Shown piece after piece: positions 33,435 through 42,515 of a stretch of DNA of 64,000 nt. The DNA comes from Leisingera sp. NJS204 (lineage in GTDB: Bacteria; Pseudomonadota; Alphaproteobacteria; Rhodobacterales; Rhodobacteraceae): contig NZ_CP035422.1 of the NCBI RefSeq assembly GCF_004123675.1, positions 58,007-122,006 on the forward strand, in the 5' to 3' direction. The notes beneath the pieces are model-generated. The model made no database searches and was not told the DNA's origin. It was given only the letters and a program-made list of their open reading frames with translations. The position numbers were made by a program, and so were the translations under genes. Each line of letters starts with the position of its first letter. Position 1 is the stretch's first letter.

Positions 33435-35945
33435 ATGCCCGAACCCAAACAGATCAGCCTGCCGATCGAAGGCATGTCATGCGCGTCCTGTGTCGGCAGG
33501 GTCGATCGCGCATTGAATGCAATCGACGGCGTAGAGGATGTGTCGGTGAATCTTGCATCCGAAACCGCGCGTATGAGCGTGGACGCGCTCAAGCGCGTTC
33601 CGGAAGTCATCGAAACTCTCCGCGAGCTGGGCTACCCTGCGCGGACGGTCAGGGCCGAACTCACGATTGCGGCCATGTCCTGTGCCTCTTGTGTCGGGCG
33701 GGTCGACAAGGCGCTTGCCGCGGTGCCCGGGGTGGTCGAGGTGAACGTCAACCTCGCCTCCGAGACGGCGACGGTGGTTTACGTCGAAGGTCTTGTCACG
33801 ACATCCGATCTGATCGATGCAAGCGGCGCGGCAGGGTATCCGGCCACCGTGGCAACGGCCCAAGCCGGTGACGACAGGGTTGCGCGCAAGGAGGAAGAGG
33901 CTCTGGCGCTTGCCAAACGGGTCACCTTTGCAGCCATCCTCGCCTTGCCGGTCTTTTTGATCGAGATGGGTGGCCACGTCATTCCGGCCGTTCATATGCT
34001 TATCGAGACCACGATTGGTCAGCAGACGAGTTGGCTTCTTCAATTCGTTCTCACGACAATCGTTCTCTTCGGCCCGGGCCGGACGTTTTACACCAAGGGT
34101 TTCCCGGCCCTATTCCGGGGCGCGCCCGACATGAACAGCCTCGTCGCGGTCGGCACCGGGGCGGCTTACTTCTATTCCGTAGTTGCGACATTCGTACCAT
34201 CGGCCTTGCCTGACACGCTGCGCTCTGTCTACTTCGAGGCGGCAGCGGTCATCGTCGTCCTCATCTTGCTGGGGCGTTTTCTTGAAGCGCGCGCTAAGGG
34301 GAGAACGGGCGCGGCCATCCAGAAGCTGCTGGGGCTTCAGGCGCGGACCGCACGCGTGATGCGGGACGGTGAAAGCATAGAGATCGAGATCGATGCGCTA
34401 GTTCAGGGTGACATCGTCATCGTGCGCCCTGGTGAACGCATCGCGGTTGATGGCGAGGTCATCGAGGGGACCAGCCGCGTCGACGAAAGCATGCTGACAG
34501 GCGAGCCGATTCCCGCTGAAAAAAGTGCCGGAGATCCGGTGACCGGCGGGACGGTCAATGGTGCCGGAAGTCTGCAATTCCGCGCCACCCGGGTCGGCGC
34601 CGACACAACCCTGGCGCAAATTATTCGCATGGTCGAAGAGGCCCAGGGCGCCAAGCTGCCGATCCAGGGATTGGTCGACCGGATCACGCTTTGGTTCGTA
34701 CCTGCCGTCATGGCGATCGCGGCGGCGACCGTGCTGGTCTGGCTGGTTTTCGGGCCTGATCCGGCCCTGACAATGGCGCTGATCGCCGGTGTGTCGGTGC
34801 TGATCATCGCGTGCCCCTGCGCGATGGGGCTTGCGACGCCGACCTCGATCATGGTCGGGACGGGACGTGCTGCGGAAATGGGTGTCCTGTTCCGCAAGGG
34901 CGACGCCTTGCAGCAACTTGATTCCGTTGATGTGGTCGCCCTCGACAAAACAGGCACGGTGACCGAGGGGCGACCCGCACTGACTGACCTGGTGCTGGCC
35001 GAAGGGTTCGATCGTTCAACAACGCTCTCGAAGATCACCGCCGTGGAGTCGCTCTCCGAGCATCCTGTCGCGGACGCCATCGTCCGTGCCGCGCGGGCCG
35101 AGGGCGCACCTCTTGCGGGGGCCGAAGGCTTTCAATCGGTCACAGGTTACGGCGTGCGCGCCGTGGTCGAAGACGTGGAGGTGTTGGTTGGGGCCGACCG
35201 CTACATGGCGCGCGAAGGCATTGACGTCTCGGCATTGACTCCAGAGGAAACGAAGATCGCAAGCAAGGGTCGCACGGCGCTTTACGCTGCCATAGATGGA
35301 CGTGTCGCCGCCGTGATCGGCGTCGCCGATCCGGTCAAACCGGCAAGCCGCGCAGCCATCGCAGCGCTGCACGAGAAGGGTCTTGCGGTTGCGATGATCA
35401 CAGGGGACAAACGCGAAACCGCCGAAGCCATCGCCCGCGAAACCGGCATCGACCATGTCGTTGCCGGCGTTCTGCCAGACGGCAAGGTCGCGGCGCTTGA
35501 CGGTTTGCGCGAAGGGAACAAGCGCATCGCCTTTGTCGGCGACGGGATCAATGACGCCCCGGCGCTGGCGCATGCCGATGTGGGTATCGCCATTGGCACC
35601 GGCACTGATGTGGCCATCGAGTCCGCGGATGTCGTCCTGATGTCCGGCGATTTGCGCGGCGTGGTGAATGCCTTCGAAGTGTCGCGGCGAACCATGCGAA
35701 ACATCCGGCAGAACCTGTTCTGGGCCTTTGCCTACAATGTCGCGCTGATTCCGGTCGCCGCCGGGGTGCTTTATCCGGCCTTTGGGCTGCTCCTGTCACC
35801 AATTCTCGCGGCGGGCGCGATGGCGTTGTCCTCGGTGTTCGTTCTAACCAATGCCCTGCGCCTGCGAGGTATCGCGCCGGCGATGGACGAGCAGCGCGCA
35901 ATCCCGGCAGAGCTGGCAGCTGTCACTCCTGCTCCAGCAGAATAA
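33435..35945 (+). CDS. copA: Cu(I)-translocating P1B-type ATPase CopA
   Basis: ATG 33435 is preferred (AGGTG 6 bp upstream); an in-frame ATG at 33414 lies too close to the promoter. It has 836 aa: two HMA domains (GMSCASC, Cys16/Cys19; AMSCASC, Cys83/Cys86), eight predicted helices, the Cu(I) motif [11 protein letters not shown], the phosphorylation site DKTGTVTEG and [10 protein letters not shown]. It exports Cu(I) from the cytoplasm. It is divergent from copZ and 12 bp upstream of cueR. Confidence 0.97.
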   Translation: MPEPKQISLPIEGMSCASCVGRVDRALNAIDGVEDVSVNLASETARMSVDALKRVPEVIETLRELGYPARTVRAELTIAAMSCASCVGRVDKALAAVPGVVEVNVNLASETATVVYVEGLVTTSDLIDASGAAGYPATVATAQAGDDRVARKEEEALALAKRVTFAAILALPVFLIEMGGHVIPAVHMLIETTIGQQTSWLLQFVLTTIVLFGPGRTFYTKGFPALFRGAPDMNSLVAVGTGAAYFYSVVATFVPSALPDTLRSVYFEAAAVIVVLILLGRFLEARAKGRTGAAIQKLLGLQARTARVMRDGESIEIEIDALVQGDIVIVRPGERIAVDGEVIEGTSRVDESMLTGEPIPAEKSAGDPVTGGTVNGAGSLQFRATRVGADTTLAQIIRMVEEAQGAKLPIQGLVDRITLWFVPAVMAIAAATVLVWLVFGPDPALTMALIAGVSVLIIACPCAMGLATPTSIMVGTGRAAEMGVLFRKGDALQQLDSVDVVALDKTGTVTEGRPALTDLVLAEGFDRSTTLSKITAVESLSEHPVADAIVRAARAEGAPLAGAEGFQSVTGYGVRAVVEDVEVLVGADRYMAREGIDVSALTPEETKIASKGRTALYAAIDGRVAAVIGVADPVKPASRAAIAALHEKGLAVAMITGDKRETAEAIARETGIDHVVAGVLPDGKVAALDGLREGNKRIAFVGDGINDAPALAHADVGIAIGTGTDVAIESADVVLMSGDLRGVVNAFEVSRRTMRNIRQNLFWAFAYNVALIPVAAGVLYPAFGLLLSPILAAGAMALSSVFVLTNALRLRGIAPAMDEQRAIPAELAAVTPAPAE

Positions 35946-35957
35946 CGGAGGTTCGAC

Positions 35958-36356
35958 ATGAACATCGGAGACGTTTCCCGACAATCGGGTGTGCCCCCAA
36001 AAACAATCCGCTACTACGAGGAAATCGGGCTGATCCGCCCGAACCGAAGTGAGAACGGCTATCGCGCATTCACCGAGAACCACGTTCACAAGCTGGCGTT
36101 TCTCGGTCGAGCACGGGCCTTGGGGTTCACCATCGAAGATTGCAGGACGCTTCTGGCTCTCTACGAGGATGAAAACCGCGAAAGCGTTCAGGTGAAAACG
36201 GTTGCGGAAGACCATCTTCGCCAGATCGAGGAGAAGATAGAGAAACTGCAATCCATGAGAACGACGCTTACCGAGCTTGTGGAGAAATGTGCCGGGGATC
36301 ATCGTCCGGATTGCCCGATCCTCGCAGATCTCTCACCTGTACGAATGTCCGAATAA
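35958..36356 (+). CDS. cueR: CueR-type Cu(I)-responsive MerR regulator
   Basis: A 132-aa MerR protein: N-terminal winged helix (IRYYEEIGLIRP), long dimerisation helix and metal loop Cys111-x7-Cys119 (KCAGDHRPDCPI). Position 76 is Ser, as in copper sensors, where divalent-metal sensors have Cys. It probably controls the CCAG/GGAAG-type promoters at 16642, 27447, 33315, 33374 and perhaps 11895 and 38022. It follows copA, so it is autoinduced with it. Confidence 0.95.
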   Translation: MNIGDVSRQSGVPPKTIRYYEEIGLIRPNRSENGYRAFTENHVHKLAFLGRARALGFTIEDCRTLLALYEDENRESVQVKTVAEDHLRQIEEKIEKLQSMRTTLTELVEKCAGDHRPDCPILADLSPVRMSE

Positions 36357-36377
36357 TCGATGCCGGTTCGGCACGTT

Positions 36378-37142
36378 TCAGAACCAAATTGCGCGGACCG
36401 GCATCCAGATACCCATGAAGATCATCATCAGGTTTTCCGTCAGCGAAATGAACCCCAGCGGGACGGAACTGTCACCGCCGACGCAGGCGCATTTCAACTC
36501 CCGCTTGTCAATGTAGACAGCCTTGAATACGCTGACAGCGCCGACCGTGCCGATAAACAGGGCGACAGGCGCCGAGAGCCACAGCAGCGCGCCGGCAGTC
36601 ATCAGGACACCTGCCAACGCTTCGCCGAACGGATAAAGCTTGCCGTATCGTACCCATTTGCGCGCCAGCAGATCGTAGTTGAGGAACATCGTCGAAAACC
36701 CTTCGACATCCTGCAATTTCTGGATCGCGAGAATGGTCATGGACAGCGAAATGAACCATTCGAACCCGCGCAAGGTAAAGACCGACCCGTACTGGTGCCA
36801 AGACAGGCCCAGTGCCAATAGCGCGGCGACGGAAAAGATCGCGATGACCGGCTGGTAGGTCGTGTCGCTTTGCTCTTCCTCGGGTGGGTCGATGTCAAAG
36901 AACACCCTGAGATCATCGTAGCCGCCGATCCGTTCTCCGCCGATGAAGGTCTGCGGCGTCGTCTCGACCCCGTGCTTCTCCATGAAAGCATCGGTGTCTT
37001 CACGGGTCTCAAGCGGATGGTCTTCCACCTCGAAGCCTTGCCGCTCCAGCAGGTCTTTCGATTTCAGACCGTAGGGGCAGACATGGCCCGGCATGACCAT
37101 GCGATAAAGCTGCGCGGATTTACTGTCTGTGTCCCGGGGCAT
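36378..37142 (-). CDS. glutaredoxin domain fused to MauE/DoxX-like membrane protein
   Basis: A 254-aa protein with a strong ribosome site (AGGAGG, 7 bp). Residues 10-85 form a glutaredoxin fold with a monothiol Cys22 (CPYG) and GVETTPQTFIGG. Residues 95-254 are a MauE/DoxX-type four-helix membrane domain with a Cys pair (KCACVGG). MauE proteins support disulfide formation in periplasmic enzymes. The fusion links cytoplasmic thiol reduction with a membrane redox protein. It overlaps the upstream DUF305 gene by 79 bp. Confidence 0.85.
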   Translation of the reverse strand: MPRDTDSKSAQLYRMVMPGHVCPYGLKSKDLLERQGFEVEDHPLETREDTDAFMEKHGVETTPQTFIGGERIGGYDDLRVFFDIDPPEEEQSDTTYQPVIAIFSVAALLALGLSWHQYGSVFTLRGFEWFISLSMTILAIQKLQDVEGFSTMFLNYDLLARKWVRYGKLYPFGEALAGVLMTAGALLWLSAPVALFIGTVGAVSVFKAVYIDKRELKCACVGGDSSVPLGFISLTENLMMIFMGIWMPVRAIWF

Positions 37143-37990
37143 ATGCTTTCCTCCTTATCCGGCGCAGGTGAATTGACCACGGAACCCGGCTTCGTAGTCG
37201 GTTCCGCGCTGACGATCAGATCGGTCAGGTCACCGTCTGTCTCTACGATCTCGGCCGATAGCGGGCCTTGAGAAAACGCATTTTCGCCCTGCGCATCCAG
37301 GCGCACCAGGTCACCGCTGATCTTCATCGCGGCCCCAGTCCCTTCGCCGGTCTCACCGGTCACCAGCACGGCTGGACTGTCCGAGGTGTAGGCAAATCGG
37401 CAGTCTCCACCATTCGGGAACACCGCTGCGATTTCGTCTTCCGTCAGAAACTCGGGATCGATTTTTGACACGACCTCCGTTTGAAGCGCCTGTTGCGCAT
37501 CCACGACCTGTACCGGCGTTCCGGTCGGCGTGGCCGATGCCTCACCGTTTGCGCCAATGTCAGCAATGAGGTAGCGCATTTCGGCGATTTCCTTGTCCTG
37601 CGCATAGATAATGTCGTCTGCGAGCCCCCGGACGCGCGGGTCGGTGATCTCGGCACGAGTCGACGTCATGATGGCGATCGAGTGGTGCGGGATCATGGCG
37701 CGCATGTAGGACCTGTCCTGCACCGTAAATTGCCCGCGTACCAGCCAGAGGCTTGCCGCAAAGACAAGTATGGCGCCCCCGAAGATCGCGATGTTGGCTT
37801 TGGTGTTCTGATACATGGACAACATGTACGCCAACATGATCACGGCCATGGTCGCCCCCATCAGGATGGCCATGTAAAGGCGTGTCTCCGAAAAGAAGAT
37901 ATGGCCCCAAAGATAGGTGTTCAGGTACATCAGAACGAACATGACCACGGTCGATGTTCCGATCATCATAAAGAACCGTGAGTAGTGCAT
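37064..37990 (-). CDS. DUF305 domain membrane protein
   Basis: A 308-aa protein: three helices (residues 6-85), then a DUF305 motif MIPHHSIAIM (His102, His103) and a C-terminal periplasmic part with two Cys residues. DUF305 proteins occur widely in copper and silver clusters. AAGGAGG precedes ATG 37990. The last ~26 residues overlap the next gene and look atypical (Pro, Ser, Cys), so the native stop may have been lost by a frameshift near 37140. Confidence 0.85.
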   Translation of the reverse strand: MHYSRFFMMIGTSTVVMFVLMYLNTYLWGHIFFSETRLYMAILMGATMAVIMLAYMLSMYQNTKANIAIFGGAILVFAASLWLVRGQFTVQDRSYMRAMIPHHSIAIMTSTRAEITDPRVRGLADDIIYAQDKEIAEMRYLIADIGANGEASATPTGTPVQVVDAQQALQTEVVSKIDPEFLTEDEIAAVFPNGGDCRFAYTSDSPAVLVTGETGEGTGAAMKISGDLVRLDAQGENAFSQGPLSAEIVETDGDLTDLIVSAEPTTKPGSVVNSPAPDKEESICPGTQTVNPRSFIAWSCRAMSAPTV

Positions 37991-38021
37991 TTCCAGTCAC
38001 CTCCTTGCAGTTCTCTGTAAA

Positions 38022-38052
38022 ACAACAACATTCCAGCGCTGGAGAGTTCCAA
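38022..38052 (-). promoter_or_regulatory. CueR-like promoter/operator of the DUF305 operon
   Basis: Leftward TTGGAA -35 (38047-38052), a 19-bp spacer with the perfect 12-bp palindrome TCCAGCGCTGGA (38032-38043) and TGTTGT as a weak -10 (38022-38027). It is less canonical than the copA sites but has the same geometry. Confidence 0.65.
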
Positions 38053-38169
38053 AAGCGCGAATTTTCGTAGTTTCAAGGCAACAAAGGCGCGTCGTTTGCC
38101 CCGGTTCACGGCTTCTTTTCTTTGCCCCTGACGCGCACTGAATTTTCATGGGTCCGAGGAGATCGCGCC

Positions 38170-38751
38170 ATGCAGAATTTCACGAGACGAGAATTGATTT
38201 GTGCCGGAGCGATGGGTTGCTTTCTGCCCACAATTGCCTGGGCCCACAAAGTCAAATTGCCCGAACGGTTCGAACCGCAATTGGTAAACACCCGTCGTGG
38301 TGACTGGGTTAAAGACGATGTCCACGTCGTTCCCGACGATTTTTTCCTTTATTTCATGCTCGAGGACGGGATGGCGATCCGCTACGGGGTCGGGGTAGGG
38401 CGCAAAGGTTTGTACGAACCCGGAGAGTTCACGGTAGCGCGCAAGGCCAAATGGCCATGGTGGCGGCCAACGAACGCCATGATCCGGCGCGAGCCACGCA
38501 AATACGCGAAGTACAAGGATGGGCTGAAAGGCGGGCCAAACAACCCGCTCGGGGCCCGCGCGCTGTATCTCTATGATGATGAGGGACGCGATACCTATCT
38601 TCGTATTCATGGAACCAACGCTCCGGAAACCATTGGATCGGCCGTGTCGAATGGATGCGCGCGGTTGACGAATGAACACGTAAAAGATTTGTATGATCGC
38701 GTAGAAATTGGCGCCCGCGTCTTCCTGTATCCCAAAGTGACAACGGCGTGA
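38170..38751 (+). CDS. L,D-transpeptidase (YkuD family), second intact copy
   Basis: Start ATG 38170 with GGAG upstream; 193 aa. A Tat-like leader (FTRRELICAGAMG) ends near AWA. The catalytic region has His147 (RIHGTNAPETIG), Ser160, Cys163 and Arg165 (SNGCARL), a complete YkuD signature. It is paralogous to 40808-41473 and more distant from 27575. It is followed by a multicopper oxidase gene. Confidence 0.92.
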   Translation: MQNFTRRELICAGAMGCFLPTIAWAHKVKLPERFEPQLVNTRRGDWVKDDVHVVPDDFFLYFMLEDGMAIRYGVGVGRKGLYEPGEFTVARKAKWPWWRPTNAMIRREPRKYAKYKDGLKGGPNNPLGARALYLYDDEGRDTYLRIHGTNAPETIGSAVSNGCARLTNEHVKDLYDRVEIGARVFLYPKVTTA

Positions 38752-38834
38752 GGAGCGTTCTGTCGCCTTGAAGTTCCTCTTCCGGAAATGGCACAAGTGC
38801 GGCAGTTGGCGAAAGCCAGTCCATCATTCATGAG

Positions 38835-40139
38835 GTGACGGAATTGTCTTTGAGCCGGAGGTCTTTCCTTGGCGGGATGACCGTTGCGCTGGCTGGTACC
38901 CGCTTGCCAGCAGCGACACGCGAGTTGATCCTCGCGCCCCAATCGATCAAGGCGCGCCTTGCTGGGTACGACGTGTCGATGTTGGGCTTCAACGGTGGTC
39001 TGCCGGGCCCAGAAGTCAGAATGCGACAAGGACAAACCGCCCGCATTACCCTCGATAACCGATTGGAGGAGGGCGCTCTTGTTCACTGGCATGGGTTGCG
39101 GGTTCCAAATCGGATGGATGGTGTCAACGTTCTCACTCAGGATGTGGTCATTCCGGGCGACACGTATCGTTATCAATTCGGCGTCCCGGATGCCGGCACG
39201 TATTGGTATCACTCGCATTACCTGTCTTACGATCAGGTCAGCCGCGGCCTTTTCGGCGCCTTCATCGTCGAGGAGCAAAATGCGCCGGCTGTCGACCATG
39301 ACATTGTTGTTCAGTTCTTCGATGTCTTGTTGGATCAGTCCGGACAGTACGACGAAGGGTTCAACCCGGCTCATTTCGCGACCGAGGGCCGTATCGGCAA
39401 TACGGTCACGGCGCTTGTTTCCAATGGAACCAGCAAGAATGTGAGACAAGGCGACCGCCTGCGTTTGCGCCTGATAAATCCCTCTATCGACAGGGTTTAC
39501 CGTGTCGGGCTGGACGGTCTGGCAGGCAAGATCGTTGCACTGGATGGTATGCCCCTGGCGCAGCCACAGACACTCGAACCCATCCTCCTAGCTCCGGGGC
39601 AAAGATGCGATGTGATTGGTGATGCGACCGGGCCTATTAGATTCGACGACAGCTTTGGAGAGTGGACGTTGAGCCTTGGCGAAATCGCTGTTTCCGGCTC
39701 TCGTGACCCTGCGAAAGTGCCCATCACCGCGTTGCCCGCCAACCGAATGCCCGCCCCGCAAGACCCCGGCCAAACCGCGGAGCTGGTGCTCCAGGGAGGT
39801 GCGGGAAGCGCGTCCCATAACGGCACTGGAACATGGGCGCTCAATGACGTATCTGGACTGCCTCGAACCCCTTTCCTATCCGTCGCGCGGGGGACGACCG
39901 TGCGCATTTCAATCCGCAACGAAACCGGGTTTCCACACGTCATGCATCTGCATGGCCACCATTTCTGGGAACTCGATGCGGCGGGGGAAGCCGGTCCATA
40001 CCGGGACTCGACCTTCCTGGATATCGGCGAGACGCGGGATATTCTCGTCGTCCTGGACAATCCGGGATCCTGGATGCTGCATTGCCACATGTTGAGCCAC
40101 CAAGCCGACGGTATGGCAACGTGGATCAGAGTCGGCTGA
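38835..40139 (+). CDS. multicopper oxidase, Tat-exported (second copy)
   Basis: Up to 434 aa; the start is GTG 38835 or, more likely, TTG 38844 after GAGGTGA. A twin-arginine signal (SRRSFLGGMTVALAG) is followed by HWHG, YHSH, HVMHLHGHHF and HCHMLSHQADGM, a full copper set with a Met-ligated type-1 site. It is similar in length and motifs to 30433-31827. It lies between two L,D-transpeptidase genes and next to a DsbB-like gene. Confidence 0.94.
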   Translation: MTELSLSRRSFLGGMTVALAGTRLPAATRELILAPQSIKARLAGYDVSMLGFNGGLPGPEVRMRQGQTARITLDNRLEEGALVHWHGLRVPNRMDGVNVLTQDVVIPGDTYRYQFGVPDAGTYWYHSHYLSYDQVSRGLFGAFIVEEQNAPAVDHDIVVQFFDVLLDQSGQYDEGFNPAHFATEGRIGNTVTALVSNGTSKNVRQGDRLRLRLINPSIDRVYRVGLDGLAGKIVALDGMPLAQPQTLEPILLAPGQRCDVIGDATGPIRFDDSFGEWTLSLGEIAVSGSRDPAKVPITALPANRMPAPQDPGQTAELVLQGGAGSASHNGTGTWALNDVSGLPRTPFLSVARGTTVRISIRNETGFPHVMHLHGHHFWELDAAGEAGPYRDSTFLDIGETRDILVVLDNPGSWMLHCHMLSHQADGMATWIRVG

Positions 40140-40152
40140 GGGTCGAGACGGA

Positions 40153-40166
40153 TACATACCGTTACA
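40153..40166 (+). promoter_or_regulatory. possible TACA-N6-TACA box
   Basis: TACATACCGTTACA has the same half-sites and spacing as the boxes at 17894-17938 and 27481, but a different spacer. It lies 87 bp before the DsbB-like gene. This is a weak prediction. Confidence 0.35.
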
Positions 40167-40252
40167 AATCTCTGAATGATAACAGGCCTTTTGCCGTCTA
40201 CGTAACCTGACAAGCGAGAAACAGGTCCATCGATTGCCAACGGGAGCGTTCA

Positions 40253-40765
40253 TTGACCCTGACACCAAAATCTCTCGGCATGACTGCGGCGGCAGGATCA
40301 GCCGCCTTGCTGTTAGGGGCCTTCGTTTTCCAGGCTCTTGGGTACGCGCCGTGCGCAATGTGCATCTGGCAACGCTACCCACACGCAATCGCCATTGGAA
40401 TGGGCGCTCTGTTGCTCTTTGCTCTGCCGATTTTGCCAATCCTGATAATCGGTGCCCTGTCGGCACTCAGCACATCCGCGTTGGGAATGTTTCATACCGG
40501 TGTCGAGCGCGGCTGGTGGGAGGGACCGACTTCTTGCACGGGATCCGGCCTCGATGTTTCCCAAATGTCGGTATCGGAATTGCTGCCCTCTGCGAGTTCA
40601 AATGCGTCCACTCTTGTTCTGTGCAATGAGGTTGTCTGGGAATTTCTGACGTTGTCCATGGCGAGTTGGAACGCGATCCTAAGCGGTGTCCTTGCTTGCC
40701 TCTGGTTGGTCGCGATCGCAAGACATCAAAAGGGTCGATGGCATGGGGTCGCGGACGTTTCTTGA
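40253..40765 (+). CDS. DsbB-like disulfide bond formation protein (second copy)
   Basis: A 170-aa, four-helix membrane protein with a TTG start (GGGAG 6 bp upstream). Cysteine pairs are Cys34/Cys37 (CAMC) and Cys95/Cys124. The second loop is longer than in the copy at 4182. It would oxidise a DsbA-like partner. Its neighbours are a multicopper oxidase and an L,D-transpeptidase. Confidence 0.88.
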   Translation: MTLTPKSLGMTAAAGSAALLLGAFVFQALGYAPCAMCIWQRYPHAIAIGMGALLLFALPILPILIIGALSALSTSALGMFHTGVERGWWEGPTSCTGSGLDVSQMSVSELLPSASSNASTLVLCNEVVWEFLTLSMASWNAILSGVLACLWLVAIARHQKGRWHGVADVS

Positions 40766-40807
40766 ATCGTCTCGCATTCATCGAAAACAAACAAAGGGCT
40801 TCGCTTC

Positions 40808-41473
40808 ATGGTTACAAGACGACACTTCCTTGCACTTTCCGGCTCGCTGTTTTCAGCTTCTCTGAGTTCGCCAGCATTCGCTAAGACCTGGCCGACAACA
40901 GCCGAAAAAGCAGCTTGGGATGCGCAGGTCACGCCCGCCAACTATGACCCGGCAACAACCAACCCATGGGGGCTGCATCCCAGGCTGCTGCCGCAACGCG
41001 TTTTGGCGAATGACGGTTTGCGCCCGGGTGACATTCACGTCGATGCGATCGCGCGCTATCTGTACCATATCGAGGAAGATGGCACCGCGATGCGCTACGG
41101 GGTCGCGATTGCCAAGGGCGATCTCTATGAACCCGGCACCTATACGATCCGCCGAAAGGTCGAATGGCCGCACTGGACGCCAACACAGTCAATGATCGAA
41201 CGCGATCCGGAGGCTTACGAGCGGTTTGCCGACGGTATGGAGCCCGGCCCCAACAATGCCTTGGGCAGCAGGGCTTTGTATCTATTCGTCGGAGATCGGG
41301 ATACGTACCTTCGAATTCACGGAACGCCGAGCCCTCGCAGCATTGGCGGCCGGGCCAGTTCGGGATGCGTGCGCATGGTGATGGCCCATATCAATGATCT
41401 CTATCCGAATGTCGCTGTCGGATCGACGGCGTTCCTTTACTCGGCCGAAGACAGCGTTACCGCTCGAAGCTGA
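40808..41473 (+). CDS. L,D-transpeptidase (YkuD family), third intact copy
   Basis: A 221-aa protein with a Tat signal (TRRHFLALSG). The catalytic signature is His171 (RIHGTPSPRSIG), Ser184 and Cys187-Val-Arg189 (SSGCVRM). It shares with the 38170 copy the segments MRYGV, LYEPG, GPNNxLGxRALYL and DTYLRIHGT. It follows the DsbB-like gene by 43 bp and is probably co-transcribed with it. Confidence 0.93.
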   Translation: MVTRRHFLALSGSLFSASLSSPAFAKTWPTTAEKAAWDAQVTPANYDPATTNPWGLHPRLLPQRVLANDGLRPGDIHVDAIARYLYHIEEDGTAMRYGVAIAKGDLYEPGTYTIRRKVEWPHWTPTQSMIERDPEAYERFADGMEPGPNNALGSRALYLFVGDRDTYLRIHGTPSPRSIGGRASSGCVRMVMAHINDLYPNVAVGSTAFLYSAEDSVTARS

Positions 41474-41560
41474 CCTATTCGTAGGACAGAGAATCTTTGG
41501 CTCACACGCCGAGTACCGCGTCGTGCAGGGACAACTTGCAACGAATTGTTGGACGAACAC

Positions 41561-42190
41561 TCAAGGCCGCGTCGCAAGTGAATTTTCGAACTGTGCGATC
41601 GCTACGGATTTGTCGTCCTCATCGTTCTCGAACAGCTTTGTGGTTCGCACGCCCGGCAACTTGCCAAAATCCGCCATCAGGCGCTTTGGAAAAAATGTGC
41701 GTCCAATGGATTCAAATCCTGGTAATTGCCTTAGGATCGCAGAAGTACTGACGCTACAAAAGCCTGAAGCAGCCGGACCGTTTGCCAATGCAAGTTGCAA
41801 GGCGCGCTCCGCGACTTCGGGGGACACATCGATCTCTTGTATGACGACATGGTAGGTCTCCCGTGCATGAGCCCGTGCGTAAAAATCGGCCACTTGTGGA
41901 GTAATGCCATAAAGCACATCTCCCCGTTCCGGTACCGCGCTCAGCCGGACCGTTCCTGCCGGATCGAAGATAACGCGCTGCGACCCATTGATCATGACGC
42001 TGGTATGCGCACCCGCCCCGGACCTGTTATTGATCATAGTGTACAGCGTCAACGCGGCCGGTCCGTCGTGACTGTAGGATGCACTACTGATGACTTCGGC
42101 TGAAGCATCAGGGCGCATGTCGTTTCCTGCACCGCACCCCGCCAAAATCACCAAGGCAAGCACCAAGAAAATGCGGTTCAAAAAGAGCAA
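41561..42190 (-). CDS. lipoprotein of unknown function
   Basis: The start is placed at TTG 42190 because AGGAGG lies 7 bp upstream; an in-frame ATG at 42208 contains that site. It has about 209 aa with a lipobox (VILAGC) after an N-terminal helix. The mature part has no motif I recognise. It is convergent with the 40808 gene. Confidence 0.7.
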   Translation of the reverse strand: MLFLNRIFLVLALVILAGCGAGNDMRPDASAEVISSASYSHDGPAALTLYTMINNRSGAGAHTSVMINGSQRVIFDPAGTVRLSAVPERGDVLYGITPQVADFYARAHARETYHVVIQEIDVSPEVAERALQLALANGPAASGFCSVSTSAILRQLPGFESIGRTFFPKRLMADFGKLPGVRTTKLFENDEDDKSVAIAQFENSLATRP

Positions 42191-42515
42191 CTTGCAGCCT
42201 CCTGCCATGGGTTGAATGACTGAATTTTCGGGAACATCAGGGCCTCTGCCACTCTCGACACCAACTCTTCCGAATTTCACTTCCACCGAAACATGGTTTC
42301 GGTGTCAGTTGGTACACGACTCCTCGACAGGTTTTTCTCTGGATATCGCATGTCTTAGATGAAGAGGAGCGTTCGCCCCGAATTGATTTGTCGCAGTTTG
42401 TAACAGACCCCGCCTTTGTGACCTCGCGATACAAAACACCGGCTCGCGTGTTATTCCGCATCTGCAGGTGCATCCCATATAGTGGGTATCGCAACACTGA
42501 CACGAGGTGATCGAA

